Source: Candidatus Limihabitans stercoravium (GTDB lineage Bacteria > Bacillota > Clostridia > Christensenellales > CAG-314). Taken from it: a stretch of 64,000 bases of DNA. This document shows, piece after piece, positions 6,889 through 15,237 of the stretch. Numbering within the stretch: position 1 is the stretch's first letter; the number at the start of each line of letters is the position of its first letter. Position numbers and translations under genes: made by a program. The stretch covers positions 1 to 64,000 of the forward strand of contig DVLO01000003.1 in NCBI GenBank assembly GCA_018715495.1, given 5' to 3'. A model generated the notes under the pieces. It did no database searches, had not been told where the DNA came from, and was given only the letters and a program-made list of their open reading frames with translations.

Positions 6889-8646
6889 TCAGTCATTTTT
6901 CGATGTATTTTCGCTGACAATTTTGCCTGTTTCGTCAACAATCTGTTGAAGCTCCTTCCATGTCTGACGTGTCAGCTTGCCACTGTCAGCAAGGAAAATT
7001 TCGTGCATCTGTTCGGAAACTTCGACATTGAACAGTTTCACAAAAGCAATGTACATCTGGTGCGATGACAATTGCAAACGTTCATTGCACAACTTGAAGA
7101 AAACCTCACAAGTGTTGTCGTATTCCGGGCGGTCACTGTCGAAATTTACCAATGTGACGAATTCGGCCGGTGTAACGTCTGTTGCCCAGGAAAACCTTGA
7201 CGTGTCAATCCAATGCCCTGCTACACCAACGAACAATTGTTTACCGTATCCTCTTGCAATGAGCTGTGTCAACAGTTCAACGCTGACGGTAACCATGAAA
7301 CTGCCGTTGGGTAAAATTGTTTGGGCAAGAAAATCCAATTCGCTGTCCGTTGCCTTTTCGGCAAGTTTTATAACACATTTCTGGCAGAGGTAGATAATGT
7401 AGGGGTAAAGGTCGTCTTCGGTATGGTCAGGCAACACAAAATTAAACATGTCACGGTCAGTGCTCCTCATCCATTCCATCTTGTTGCGTATAGCCTGCAT
7501 GAGCGTCAAGACACAATCACATGTCAGCCTGAAGGGCACTTCTTCCTGTTCGTTTGTGTAATCAAATACTTTCTGTGCACAGAAATCCCTCAACTGGTCT
7601 GGTATGTCCACAGCACAGCTGATGTTCAGAAATGGCGTTGTCTTTCTCTGTTGAAGATAAGCAAGGTAGCATCTGTTTACGTAGTGTTCGGGCAACATGC
7701 GATTGAGGTCAATTAGTGTGTCAATTGCTTCCTTACTTTCACCGTTGTTGGCGCACAACACTGCGTAGTACTGCGTTACAGTAAGTCCGAACAGTTCTAA
7801 AAATTCATCACTTATTCTGTCAAAAAACTCCAATGCCATCTTAGGATCGTTGAACAAGTCATTGGAAATCTTTATACACTGCTGAGCAATACTTGCGGAC
7901 AAAACAGGTCGCTTCAACATTGTCTCAAGTATTTTTTTTACCTTGCGTTTCTTGTTACCTGCCTGTACCATTACCATAAGACATGCAAGCATTGCAAATT
8001 CCGACAGGTTTTCGTTGGTGTAAATTTCTTCGGCAATTTCAATTGCCTTGTCAAACTGTCTGCGCTGAATGTACACCATCAACTTCGATTCCAAGGCAGG
8101 AAGGTAGTCTGTCTTCATTTCAAGTAATTCGTCCTGAACCCTGTCCACCTTGTCGAATTGTCCTTCGATTGTGTAACGTGCTATCTTGTTTTTTATAAAT
8201 TCGAAATGATCTTCAGAATTTAAAAGGTAAAGATTTCTTTGTTCTTCCCCCAACAATTCCACTATATCTTCAATGCTGATACCTTCGTCGTCAGGGAACA
8301 TCTCAAACAGATTTTTGTCCAGCATGAGCGTTGCATCCGCCGAAATTCTTTCACCCGACAAACAGTCCTTTTCAAACAGATTTTTGAGGAACGTGTGCCA
8401 GAATTCCGGTGCAAAGCGCACTACATCTGCGGCAAGATTGTGCGTCTGTTCAAACTTTGCACGCATGTACTCTGCCATGCGTTTTGTCCAGTACGCATCC
8501 TTACTGTTCATTAGAATGTACAATCTGTTGATGTAACTTTCGTAGTTGTCACACTTGGAAAAATACAGCAAGGCGGTACGCCACTTGCCGTCTTGGGCAA
8601 ATTTCCGCCCCAGTTTTGTATAGGTGTTGTTGTCAAGACTGATCAT
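6889..8646 (-). CDS. Hypothetical helical-repeat (TPR-like) protein, 585 aa
   Basis: I do not recognise a named family. The protein is 585 residues, soluble, without signal peptide or membrane segment. It is almost entirely amphipathic helices in TPR-like pairs, for example DGKWRTALLYFSKCDNYESY near residue 20, FDKAIEIAEEIYTNENLSEFA near 200 and DPKMALEFFDRISDEFLELF near 280. The start has GGAGG seven bases upstream. It is the last gene of the operon that also carries Hsp33 and a methyltransferase. A helical hairpin scaffold for protein contacts is an inference from the repeat pattern only. Confidence 0.6.
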   Translation of the reverse strand: MISLDNNTYTKLGRKFAQDGKWRTALLYFSKCDNYESYINRLYILMNSKDAYWTKRMAEYMRAKFEQTHNLAADVVRFAPEFWHTFLKNLFEKDCLSGERISADATLMLDKNLFEMFPDDEGISIEDIVELLGEEQRNLYLLNSEDHFEFIKNKIARYTIEGQFDKVDRVQDELLEMKTDYLPALESKLMVYIQRRQFDKAIEIAEEIYTNENLSEFAMLACLMVMVQAGNKKRKVKKILETMLKRPVLSASIAQQCIKISNDLFNDPKMALEFFDRISDEFLELFGLTVTQYYAVLCANNGESKEAIDTLIDLNRMLPEHYVNRCYLAYLQQRKTTPFLNISCAVDIPDQLRDFCAQKVFDYTNEQEEVPFRLTCDCVLTLMQAIRNKMEWMRSTDRDMFNFVLPDHTEDDLYPYIIYLCQKCVIKLAEKATDSELDFLAQTILPNGSFMVTVSVELLTQLIARGYGKQLFVGVAGHWIDTSRFSWATDVTPAEFVTLVNFDSDRPEYDNTCEVFFKLCNERLQLSSHQMYIAFVKLFNVEVSEQMHEIFLADSGKLTRQTWKELQQIVDETGKIVSENTSKND

Positions 8647-8663
8647 ACAATACCTCCTAAAAC

Positions 8664-8690
8664 AACAGCCCCCAGCTTTCGGGGGCGTGT
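8664..8690 (-). terminator. Weak terminator or attenuator between hslO and the 585-aa gene
   Basis: On the minus strand GCCCCCGAAAGCTGGGGGC is followed by TGTTGTTTT. The T-run is interrupted, so partial read-through into the 585-aa gene is likely. Confidence 0.45.
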
Positions 8691-8694
8691 CAAT

Positions 8695-9615
8695 TTACTT
8701 GCTTTCATCACTACTGTCAGTAGTTTTGCTTTTTCTTGATTTCTTGTCTTCAAACAGTTGGTTTACAGCCTGTTCGTCAAGACGGTATTTCTTACCGCAG
8801 AAATGACATTGTACTTCAATGAAACCCTGTTCAGCAACGATATCGTGTGCTTCCTTTTTGCCCAGTGACACAACAAGTTTCTTGATTCGTGCCATACTGC
8901 AATCGCACTTGTACTTTATTGTCGAAGGTTCGGTGTACACCACGTTGTCCATGTCACCGAAAATCGATTCTATCACATCTTTGGGGTCAGGCTTTTCCTG
9001 TAACTGTGTGCTGATTTCGCCAATCCTGCCGGCACGTTTTTCCACTTCATCAAGCAGTTCTTCGCTGCACTGCGGAAGTACCTGTACAAGTAGTCCGCCA
9101 CCTGCAATACACTTACCCTTTTGCAACTTGACGCCAAGAGACAGAGCACAAGGTTGTTGTTCGGAAATGTAGAAGTAATTTGCAAAGTCTTCAGCTATTT
9201 CACCGGTGATTAAATTACAAGTTCCGACGTAAGGCTGTTTGAGTCCGATGTTTTTTATGACAGTGATTTTACCCACCTTACCAACCGCACCGCCTACATC
9301 AAGGTGTCCGTCTTCACGCAATGCGTTGTCGACTGCATTGTTGTCTACGCAGCCCTTGACATTTCCCTTTCCGTCCGCACATGCGGTGATACTTCCCAGA
9401 GGTCCGTTTCCGCTGACAACGGCTGTAAGGTAGTCGGTAGGATTTTTAAAGGAATTTGCCATAAGCGCCGCAACCGTCAATGTACGACCCAATGCTGCCG
9501 CAGCTACCGGCGAAAGGTCATGAAGTTTGATTGCACGGTTTACAGTTGCAGTACTGTTAACTGCAAGTACCGTTATCTGATTGTCAATGATTGCTTTCTG
9601 AATTATATCAGGCAT
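8695..9615 (-). CDS. hslO: Redox-regulated holdase chaperone Hsp33
   Basis: Cytoplasmic chaperone of 306 residues that binds unfolding proteins when oxidised. The four zinc-binding cysteines are all present: C237 and C239 (CDC), and C270 and C273 (CHFC). In the family these release zinc and form disulfides to switch the protein on. The N-terminal substrate-binding domain shows AAALGRTLTVAALMANSFK. A C-terminal tail rich in Lys and Ser follows the zinc centre. Ribosome-binding site AGAGGTG. It follows the methyltransferase gene by two bases. Confidence 0.95.
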   Translation of the reverse strand: MPDIIQKAIIDNQITVLAVNSTATVNRAIKLHDLSPVAAAALGRTLTVAALMANSFKNPTDYLTAVVSGNGPLGSITACADGKGNVKGCVDNNAVDNALREDGHLDVGGAVGKVGKITVIKNIGLKQPYVGTCNLITGEIAEDFANYFYISEQQPCALSLGVKLQKGKCIAGGGLLVQVLPQCSEELLDEVEKRAGRIGEISTQLQEKPDPKDVIESIFGDMDNVVYTEPSTIKYKCDCSMARIKKLVVSLGKKEAHDIVAEQGFIEVQCHFCGKKYRLDEQAVNQLFEDKKSRKSKTTDSSDESK

Positions 9616-9617
9616 TT

Positions 9618-10337
9618 TTACACCTCTTGTTTTATTGCCACAATTGTAGCACGCAGACTGTCATTTGACAGTTCATTGTCACTGTATGCATCACTTACAG
9701 TACATTTAAATCCCTGTTTTGTCAATTTGTCAACAAGACCCATGACATCATGAATGTACTGAATGTGCTGTTCGTCACTGCGGCTGTACAGTTCGCCGCA
9801 TCTTTTAAAAAAGGTAAGATCCATTGTTACCTTGCTCTCCGTGACGTTGTTGCACCACAAACAGGTGACATCGTCGTTGTCAATGTAAAAGACGTTGTTT
9901 CCTACTTTTTCACGAAGTTTATATGGTGTGGAAATGTCAAACGCAAACACTCCGCCCTCTTTCAGATTGTCGTAAACACGCTGAAAAAACACCTCAGTCT
10001 GCTTGTCCGAAAGATAATTTACGCCGTCATTCACACAGGTAATGAAGTCTACCTTGCGTGGCAATGCGAGTTCCGTCATGTCCTGACAGACATACATTGC
10101 GTGCCCCTTGGCAGTTGCCTGTGTGAGCATTTCCTTGCTCTTGTCAATACCCAGCACGTTGAAACCGTAAGACGCAAGCAATCTTGTCATCTTGCCCGTT
10201 CCGCATGCCACATCGGCGCCCTTTACGCAACCGTGACTTTTAAGCAACCTATACAAATATTGCGACCAACTTTCGTAGTCGCAATCTTTGTCGGAAAATA
10301 TTTCGTAGTAATCCGCCAATGCGGAATAGGCGTTCAT
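9618..10337 (-). CDS. Class I SAM-dependent methyltransferase
   Basis: Soluble 239-residue protein with a Rossmann-type methyltransferase fold. Motif I is VACGTGKMTRLLASYG (about 42-57), followed by the acidic residue in VLGIDKSKEM. Motif IV is in FITCVNDGVNYL. The substrate cannot be inferred; close families modify small molecules or remain uncharacterised. The start codon overlaps the end region of the upstream membrane-protein gene, with GGGGG as ribosome-binding site, and the stop is two bases from hslO, so the genes are co-transcribed. Confidence 0.85.
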   Translation of the reverse strand: MNAYSALADYYEIFSDKDCDYESWSQYLYRLLKSHGCVKGADVACGTGKMTRLLASYGFNVLGIDKSKEMLTQATAKGHAMYVCQDMTELALPRKVDFITCVNDGVNYLSDKQTEVFFQRVYDNLKEGGVFAFDISTPYKLREKVGNNVFYIDNDDVTCLWCNNVTESKVTMDLTFFKRCGELYSRSDEQHIQYIHDVMGLVDKLTKQGFKCTVSDAYSDNELSNDSLRATIVAIKQEV

Positions 10338-10338
10338 A

Positions 10339-11268
10339 TTACGCCCCCTGTTCGGTAGGTTGTTGCTTTACAATTGTTTCGCCCTTCTTGTTCACAAGCA
10401 CAGGGTGGAACAATGCGAATGTACGCATCATGAATGTCTGCCATACAAAGGGTACATAGAAAGCACCTACCATAAGCATGAACATCAACAGCAACATACC
10501 GATGAGACTGCTGCCGTCGACACCAATCCAGAAAATAAGAATTACAGGCAACATACTTGCCACGAAGTGGAAGATGTTAGGCAACGGATTGAGCCACATC
10601 AACTTCCAGCTGTCCTTGAGGTTTTGTCCCACAGACTGACGGTAAGTAACCGACACCGAACACAGGATAAACAGGAACATAGCAACAAACATTGCAATCA
10701 GTGACAACACTACTGTCAATGTTATTGCAAGCCAGGATGACAATGCGACACTACTCCACCAATAGAATTGAACAATTCCGTAAACACTGCCAGCAATTAC
10801 TATCGTTGAAATAAATGCGTAGAGGAAATTAGCCTTAATGCCCATTCCGAAAGGTCTCAGAATACGAAGCTGACCGATCCAGAATGAGTCACGGATGATA
10901 GCAAATACACCGCTGAGTACCAGACTCAATACGATTGAACCGCCAAGGCACAACAATGCTGTCTGCTGATTGAATGCCATGACACGGCTGTTGTATTCGG
11001 TAATTACACTGGTCCAGGCACCTGTGCCCATTCCGAAAGAACCGTAATAAGGCAAGGTCGTCTTCAGTTCGGACACCATCATGCCGTTCCAAATGTTAGA
11101 AGCAATGATAGGCAATGTGAAGATGAGTACCATCCAGTTGATGAGCAACACACGTCCCATGTTGTTGCGCCACAGTACAAGGAAAAACTTCCAGCCTGAC
11201 AGACGATTGAGTCTTTTTACAAGATGTTCGTTGCGTTCGTTGTCAAGCAACACGTTGTTTAAATTCAT
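10339..11268 (-). CDS. Multi-pass membrane protein (possibly YesL/DUF624-like)
   Basis: The frame extends to 11403, but the ATG at 11268 has AAGGAGTCAGAA before it and gives a 309-residue protein starting MNLNNVLL. After a charged N-terminus (about 40 residues) there are roughly six hydrophobic segments, beginning VLLINWMVLIFTLPI. A cytoplasmic loop FGMGIKANF and a C-terminal QQPTEQGA tail are visible. The layout recalls DUF624/YesL proteins, but I am not certain. It is the first gene of the operon with the methyltransferase and hslO. Confidence 0.6.
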   Translation of the reverse strand: MNLNNVLLDNERNEHLVKRLNRLSGWKFFLVLWRNNMGRVLLINWMVLIFTLPIIASNIWNGMMVSELKTTLPYYGSFGMGTGAWTSVITEYNSRVMAFNQQTALLCLGGSIVLSLVLSGVFAIIRDSFWIGQLRILRPFGMGIKANFLYAFISTIVIAGSVYGIVQFYWWSSVALSSWLAITLTVVLSLIAMFVAMFLFILCSVSVTYRQSVGQNLKDSWKLMWLNPLPNIFHFVASMLPVILIFWIGVDGSSLIGMLLLMFMLMVGAFYVPFVWQTFMMRTFALFHPVLVNKKGETIVKQQPTEQGA

Positions 11269-11363
11269 TTCTGACTCCTTAAAATTGGGTTTGGATTGCA
11301 ATAAGCCCTGTATCACTGTGTCAGCATATATCGCAATACTTAAACAAACCTTGTTTCCGTATA

Positions 11364-11392
11364 AGTATAGCAAAAAAACATGCTTTACACAA
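11364..11392 (-). promoter_or_regulatory. Promoter of the membrane protein-methyltransferase-hslO operon
   Basis: TTGTGT (11392-11387) and TATACT (11369-11364) separated by 17 bases, giving a leader of about 90 bases. Confidence 0.6.
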
Positions 11393-11499
11393 CAATTTAA
11401 CATTTGTTTAGATAAAAAAGTTTTTTTACATTGTCAAATTGTGCCTAAGTAAGTCAGAGATTGAGTATTTTATACTATCACAGTCAAAAGGAGTTATTT

Positions 11500-12465
11500 T
11501 TGAAAACTATAGCTATTGTAGGAGCGACCGGATTAGTCGGTCAGAAACTCAGAGACGTTTTCGACGCTTCGGACGTGAAGGCGGACTTTTTGCTTTTTGC
11601 AAACAAATCAGCCGGAAGCCGAATGACAATTCAGCACAAAGCACTAAAGGTAATGGATGTAAAACAACTTCCGCAATACCGCTGTGATGCGGCCCTGTTT
11701 GTTGCCGATGCCGATACCTCTATTCAGTACATACCACAGCTAGCCGCAAACGGAACACTGTGTATTGACAACAGCAGCGCCTTTCGAATGAATGATGATG
11801 TTCCGCTGGTTGTGTGGGACGTCAACGGAAACACAGTTAAAAATCACAAACTGATAGCCAATCCCAACTGCACCACCATTCAGTTGGTAACAGCATTGAA
11901 CGCCGTCAAAAAGTTTGGAATAAAGCGAATTGTTGTCAGTACCTATCAGGCAGTGAGCGGAGGAGGAAAAGCGGCATTGTACGATCTGGAGCAACGCCAC
12001 AGTTACGGTAAACTGCAACACTTTCCTCATCCCATCTGCGACAACGTAATTCCGCACATTGACCAGTTTCTTGACAACGGATACACCAAGGAAGAAATGA
12101 AGGTTGTAAACGAATCGCAAAAGATACTCAATCACCACATTGAAGTAAGCTGCATTGCCGTGCGTGTTCCTGTAACCGTAGGACACAGCCTGAGCGTAAA
12201 TGTTGAACTTGAAAACATGCCCGACATTGATACAATAAGAAAGCAATTCCTCACAGCGAAAAACGTACTTCTTACAGACAACACACAGACCAATCTTTAT
12301 CCGATGCCGTTGTCCGTACGCGGCACACCATTTGTAAGTGTTGGAAGAATTACCAAAGATCTGTACCGCAACAATTGTTTCAACTGTTTTATCACTGCGG
12401 ACAACCTTTTACGTGGAGCGGCTTACAATGCCTACGAAATACTTCTAAACACGCTGTGGAGGTAG
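11500..12465 (+). CDS. asd: Aspartate-semialdehyde dehydrogenase (TTG start)
   Basis: NADPH-dependent enzyme converting aspartyl phosphate to aspartate semialdehyde, the branch point to lysine/diaminopimelate, threonine and methionine. It has 321 residues. The NADP motif GATGLVGQ is at 8-15, the catalytic Cys is C124 in ANPNCTTIQ, and the substrate loop is QAVSGGG. Although an in-frame start exists at 11461, a TTG at 11500 with AAGGAG seven bases upstream produces the expected KTIAIVGATG N-terminus, so TTG is chosen. dapA starts three bases after the stop. Confidence 0.93.
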   Translation: MKTIAIVGATGLVGQKLRDVFDASDVKADFLLFANKSAGSRMTIQHKALKVMDVKQLPQYRCDAALFVADADTSIQYIPQLAANGTLCIDNSSAFRMNDDVPLVVWDVNGNTVKNHKLIANPNCTTIQLVTALNAVKKFGIKRIVVSTYQAVSGGGKAALYDLEQRHSYGKLQHFPHPICDNVIPHIDQFLDNGYTKEEMKVVNESQKILNHHIEVSCIAVRVPVTVGHSLSVNVELENMPDIDTIRKQFLTAKNVLLTDNTQTNLYPMPLSVRGTPFVSVGRITKDLYRNNCFNCFITADNLLRGAAYNAYEILLNTLWR

Positions 12466-12468
12466 GCA

Positions 12469-13296
12469 ATGAACGGACTTTTCACTGCGCTTGTAACGCC
12501 CTTCCGTGATGACAAAATTTGCTACACGTCACTTGAAAAACTGATAAATTGGCAATTGAAAAATGATGTCAACAATCTTGTGATTGCGGGTACAACAGGG
12601 GAAAGTACACTGCTTACTCACAAGGAAAAATCCGACCTGTTGAGATTTACCCGAACAGTTGCACCCGATTGCAACTTGATTGCAGGGGTCAGTTCACCAT
12701 CCACTGCGGAGGCAGTAAAGCAGGCAGTAATTGCCGAAACTCTTGGTGCCGACGCATTACTGGTCAGTCCACCGTACTACAGTAAATGCACGCACGATGG
12801 ATACGTATTTCACATTGAAAGTATTGCCTCCGCTGTCAGTCTTCCGATAATACTGTACAATGTGCCTGCACGCAGCGGATACTGCATCAGCCGACAACAA
12901 TTACAACGTTGCATGGAATTGCCCAATGTAAACCATGTAAAACAATGCGTTGAAATCGACGTAGCACGCCGTTTGTACATAAATGGTATGCAGGTGCTGT
13001 GCGGTGACGACGGACGACTGATTGAATACGCAGACAGTGGAATCTGTTCGGGTGCAGTATCTGTAATGTCCAATCTCTTTCCACATGAGACAGCACAGGC
13101 AATGACGGGAAAATCAACTGACGTATATAGAAAATCCGTGCAATTGTTGTCACGTGACATCAATCCTGTTGTTATAAAATACATGTTGTACTGTGCAGGT
13201 TTGATCAAGTCCCCCGATGTACGGTTACCACTGACGCTGCCGAACAATCAACTTCGGTTAGATATAAAGAATTTCATTGATGAGGTAAATATATGA
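12469..13296 (+). CDS. dapA: 4-hydroxy-tetrahydrodipicolinate synthase
   Basis: Class I aldolase of 275 residues that condenses pyruvate with aspartate semialdehyde in the diaminopimelate pathway. The GTTGEST motif is at 41-47, the catalytic Tyr is Y130 in ILYNVPAR, and the Schiff-base Lys is K158 in NHVKQC. It is slightly shorter than the usual 290 residues. The GGAGGTAGGC ribosome-binding site lies within the end of asd. The gene overlaps dapB by four bases (ATGA). Confidence 0.93.
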   Translation: MNGLFTALVTPFRDDKICYTSLEKLINWQLKNDVNNLVIAGTTGESTLLTHKEKSDLLRFTRTVAPDCNLIAGVSSPSTAEAVKQAVIAETLGADALLVSPPYYSKCTHDGYVFHIESIASAVSLPIILYNVPARSGYCISRQQLQRCMELPNVNHVKQCVEIDVARRLYINGMQVLCGDDGRLIEYADSGICSGAVSVMSNLFPHETAQAMTGKSTDVYRKSVQLLSRDINPVVIKYMLYCAGLIKSPDVRLPLTLPNNQLRLDIKNFIDEVNI

Positions 13297-13931
13297 ACAT
13301 CACACTTTTTGGCGCCGACGGAAGAATGGGAAGGATATTCCGTGAAATAGCAGAAGAACACAACATTCTTGCCGTCGATAAAGACAGCATCATTGACTAC
13401 TCAATGGATTGTGACGTTGCAGTTGATTTCTCTGTACCTGAGGCTCTTGACCAAGTGCTGCACTACTGTAAAGTGAAGAAATGCCCGTTGGTACATGCTG
13501 TAACGGGCCTTGACTCCGACCAGATGGGGAAGTTGATTGAGCACAGCAAAACGTTGCCTGTCGTACACAAACAAAACTTCGGGCAGGGTTACGAAAGTTT
13601 TTGCTGTTGTCTGCGACAGATTGCCACAGCACTGCCGACATGGGATTGTGTAATCCTTGAAACGCACAAGCGGAACAAACGTGACAAGCCAAGCGGAACG
13701 GCACTGGAAATAAAGAAACAGATTGAAAACACCCTTGCACTCTCAGGACACGGCAGACCCATTGAAGTACTGTCGCAAAGATTGGGACAACTTAGCGGCA
13801 CTCATGCAGTTACATTCGCGCACGAAGGCGAAAGCATCACACTTAAATACCAGACGGAAAACCCTTCGGCATTTGCAGAGGGCGCTCTTGGCTGCGCAGT
13901 ACTGTTGCTAAATCACAAAACCGCTGACTGA
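13293..13931 (+). CDS. dapB: 4-hydroxy-tetrahydrodipicolinate reductase, compact form
   Basis: Second committed enzyme of the diaminopimelate pathway, reducing the DapA product with NAD(P)H. The nucleotide motif is GADGRMG (8-14). The catalytic segment ETHKRNKRDKPSGTA aligns with the E. coli HHRHKVDAPSGTA block and keeps the catalytic His, Lys and the PSGTA loop. At 212 residues it is clearly shorter than the usual 240-270. The loss appears to lie in the N-terminal domain before HAVTGLD. All key residues seen are intact, so it should be active. Confidence 0.9.
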   Translation: MNITLFGADGRMGRIFREIAEEHNILAVDKDSIIDYSMDCDVAVDFSVPEALDQVLHYCKVKKCPLVHAVTGLDSDQMGKLIEHSKTLPVVHKQNFGQGYESFCCCLRQIATALPTWDCVILETHKRNKRDKPSGTALEIKKQIENTLALSGHGRPIEVLSQRLGQLSGTHAVTFAHEGESITLKYQTENPSAFAEGALGCAVLLLNHKTAD

Positions 13932-14032
13932 GTTAACTGCTTTCCGAATCAGTCTACAGTGTGTAACGACTTGCATTGGCGTGATAGACTCAAGATAATT
14001 TTACTGATTGTATTACACTTCTTTAAGAGCAT

Positions 14033-14078
14033 AAAAAAAACAAGGTTTCGGGGTAAGCTGAAACCTTGTTTTTTATTG
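14033..14078. terminator. Bidirectional terminator between dapB and degV
   Basis: CAAGGTTTC pairs with GAAACCTTG around a GGGGTAAGCT loop, with an A-run before and a T-run after the stem. It can therefore terminate both the asd-dapA-dapB operon and the convergent DegV gene. Confidence 0.9.
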
Positions 14079-14126
14079 TCGCTGCTACGTTTGGTAGCCG
14101 TAACAGTGACATGGCTTTATCGGATT

Positions 14127-14990
14127 TTACACATTTACTCTATTGGATGAAGTGAAGAACAATGCTACAGTTCCGGGGCCGGAGTGACTCCCGATAACCG
14201 GTCCAAGGGGCATGAGCAATGGCTTTACGCCAAACAACTGTTCAACCTTATCTGCTACGTATTTTGCATCGTCGTAGCAATCGGCATGGTTGATATATAC
14301 AATATCACATGTCTTGTCGTACTTAGCCTGCATGTAATTTACAAGACGATTCAAGGATCTTTTTCTTGTAATTTCTTTGTTGAGAGATGTCAACTTGCCA
14401 TCCGGTGCTGTGTAAAGTACCGGCTTGATGTTAGCCAGTGCGCCGATTACGCCTGCAACCTTGGATACACGGCCGCCACGCACAAGATACTTGATGCTGT
14501 CAACACAGAAATAGTGACAAACGTGGTTACGCATTTCCATTGCGTAGTCGTAAACTTCCCTGGCAGATGCGCCTGTATTTGCAAAGTTGTTCACCAATGT
14601 GACAAGCAATCCTTGTCCGCCCGATTCCGCCATGGAATCCACAACATATACTTTGTTTGTAAATTCATTGTTGAGTTTGTCTGCTACACGAAGGAAATTG
14701 CCTACAGTTCCGCTGCATGCACTGGCAAAGCTGACGTGAACTACATCCTTGCCACGGGCAAGCAATTTTCTCAAAAATTCCTCTGCGTCGTATTCGTTGA
14801 TCATACTTGTGCGTGTGGAAGCACCACTGCGCATTGCGCCGTAAAATTCCTTGGCGTCGTAGGGGTCTGCACCGTCGAATTCCTTGTCATTGAGGAAATA
14901 ATGCATGCTGATTACGTCAACATCCATTTCCTTGAGCATTTCAAAAGGAAGATCGCATGTGTTTTCTGTTGATACAATTATATTTTTCAT
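14127..14990 (-). CDS. DegV family fatty-acid-binding protein
   Basis: Soluble protein of 287 residues. DegV/FakB proteins bind a fatty acid, and in Bacillota they present it to the FakA kinase for phospholipid synthesis. Visible family marks are STENTCDLP near the N-terminus, the SACSGTVGNF loop near residue 90 (FakB-type SGT) and GPVIGSHSGPGTVALFF near the C-terminus. The ATG at 14990 with TGGAGTG upstream is preferred over the first ATG four codons earlier. FakA is not in the window. Confidence 0.88.
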   Translation of the reverse strand: MKNIIVSTENTCDLPFEMLKEMDVDVISMHYFLNDKEFDGADPYDAKEFYGAMRSGASTRTSMINEYDAEEFLRKLLARGKDVVHVSFASACSGTVGNFLRVADKLNNEFTNKVYVVDSMAESGGQGLLVTLVNNFANTGASAREVYDYAMEMRNHVCHYFCVDSIKYLVRGGRVSKVAGVIGALANIKPVLYTAPDGKLTSLNKEITRKRSLNRLVNYMQAKYDKTCDIVYINHADCYDDAKYVADKVEQLFGVKPLLMPLGPVIGSHSGPGTVALFFTSSNRVNV

Positions 14991-15018
14991 CTTACACTCC
15001 ATTTACAAAAAATTTACA

Positions 15019-15046
15019 CGTATATTTTACATCACACTTTTGTCAA
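15019..15046 (-). promoter_or_regulatory. Candidate promoter of the DegV gene
   Basis: TTGACA (15046-15041) and TATACG (15024-15019) with a 16-base spacer. The -35 is perfect and the -10 weaker. Confidence 0.45.
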
Positions 15047-15145
15047 TTACAACAACTTTTCGCTCTCATGAACTATACTGATGAAAAACTGTCAGTAGAG
15101 TTGACAAAGGTTACTCTACCAAAAGTAGAATCGACAAATTTGTGC

Positions 15146-15186
15146 AAAAAAATACGCATGTTACAACAGCTTGTACATGCGTAAAT
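15146..15186 (-). terminator. Terminator of the rnj-trmR-trhP operon
   Basis: On the minus strand TACGCATGTACAAG and its partner around ACATGCGTA form a stem followed by TTTTTTTGC. It lies 50 bases after the trhP stop. Confidence 0.85.
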
Positions 15187-15237
15187 TCACGAAATTTAAT
15201 TCATTTTTTCAACCACGTTGGGCAAAAATCACAACAA

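Noticed and set aside
15096-15119. GTAGAG/CTCTAC inverted repeat as an operator
   Set aside because: The arms are only six bases in an AT-rich gap and do not overlap a convincing promoter.
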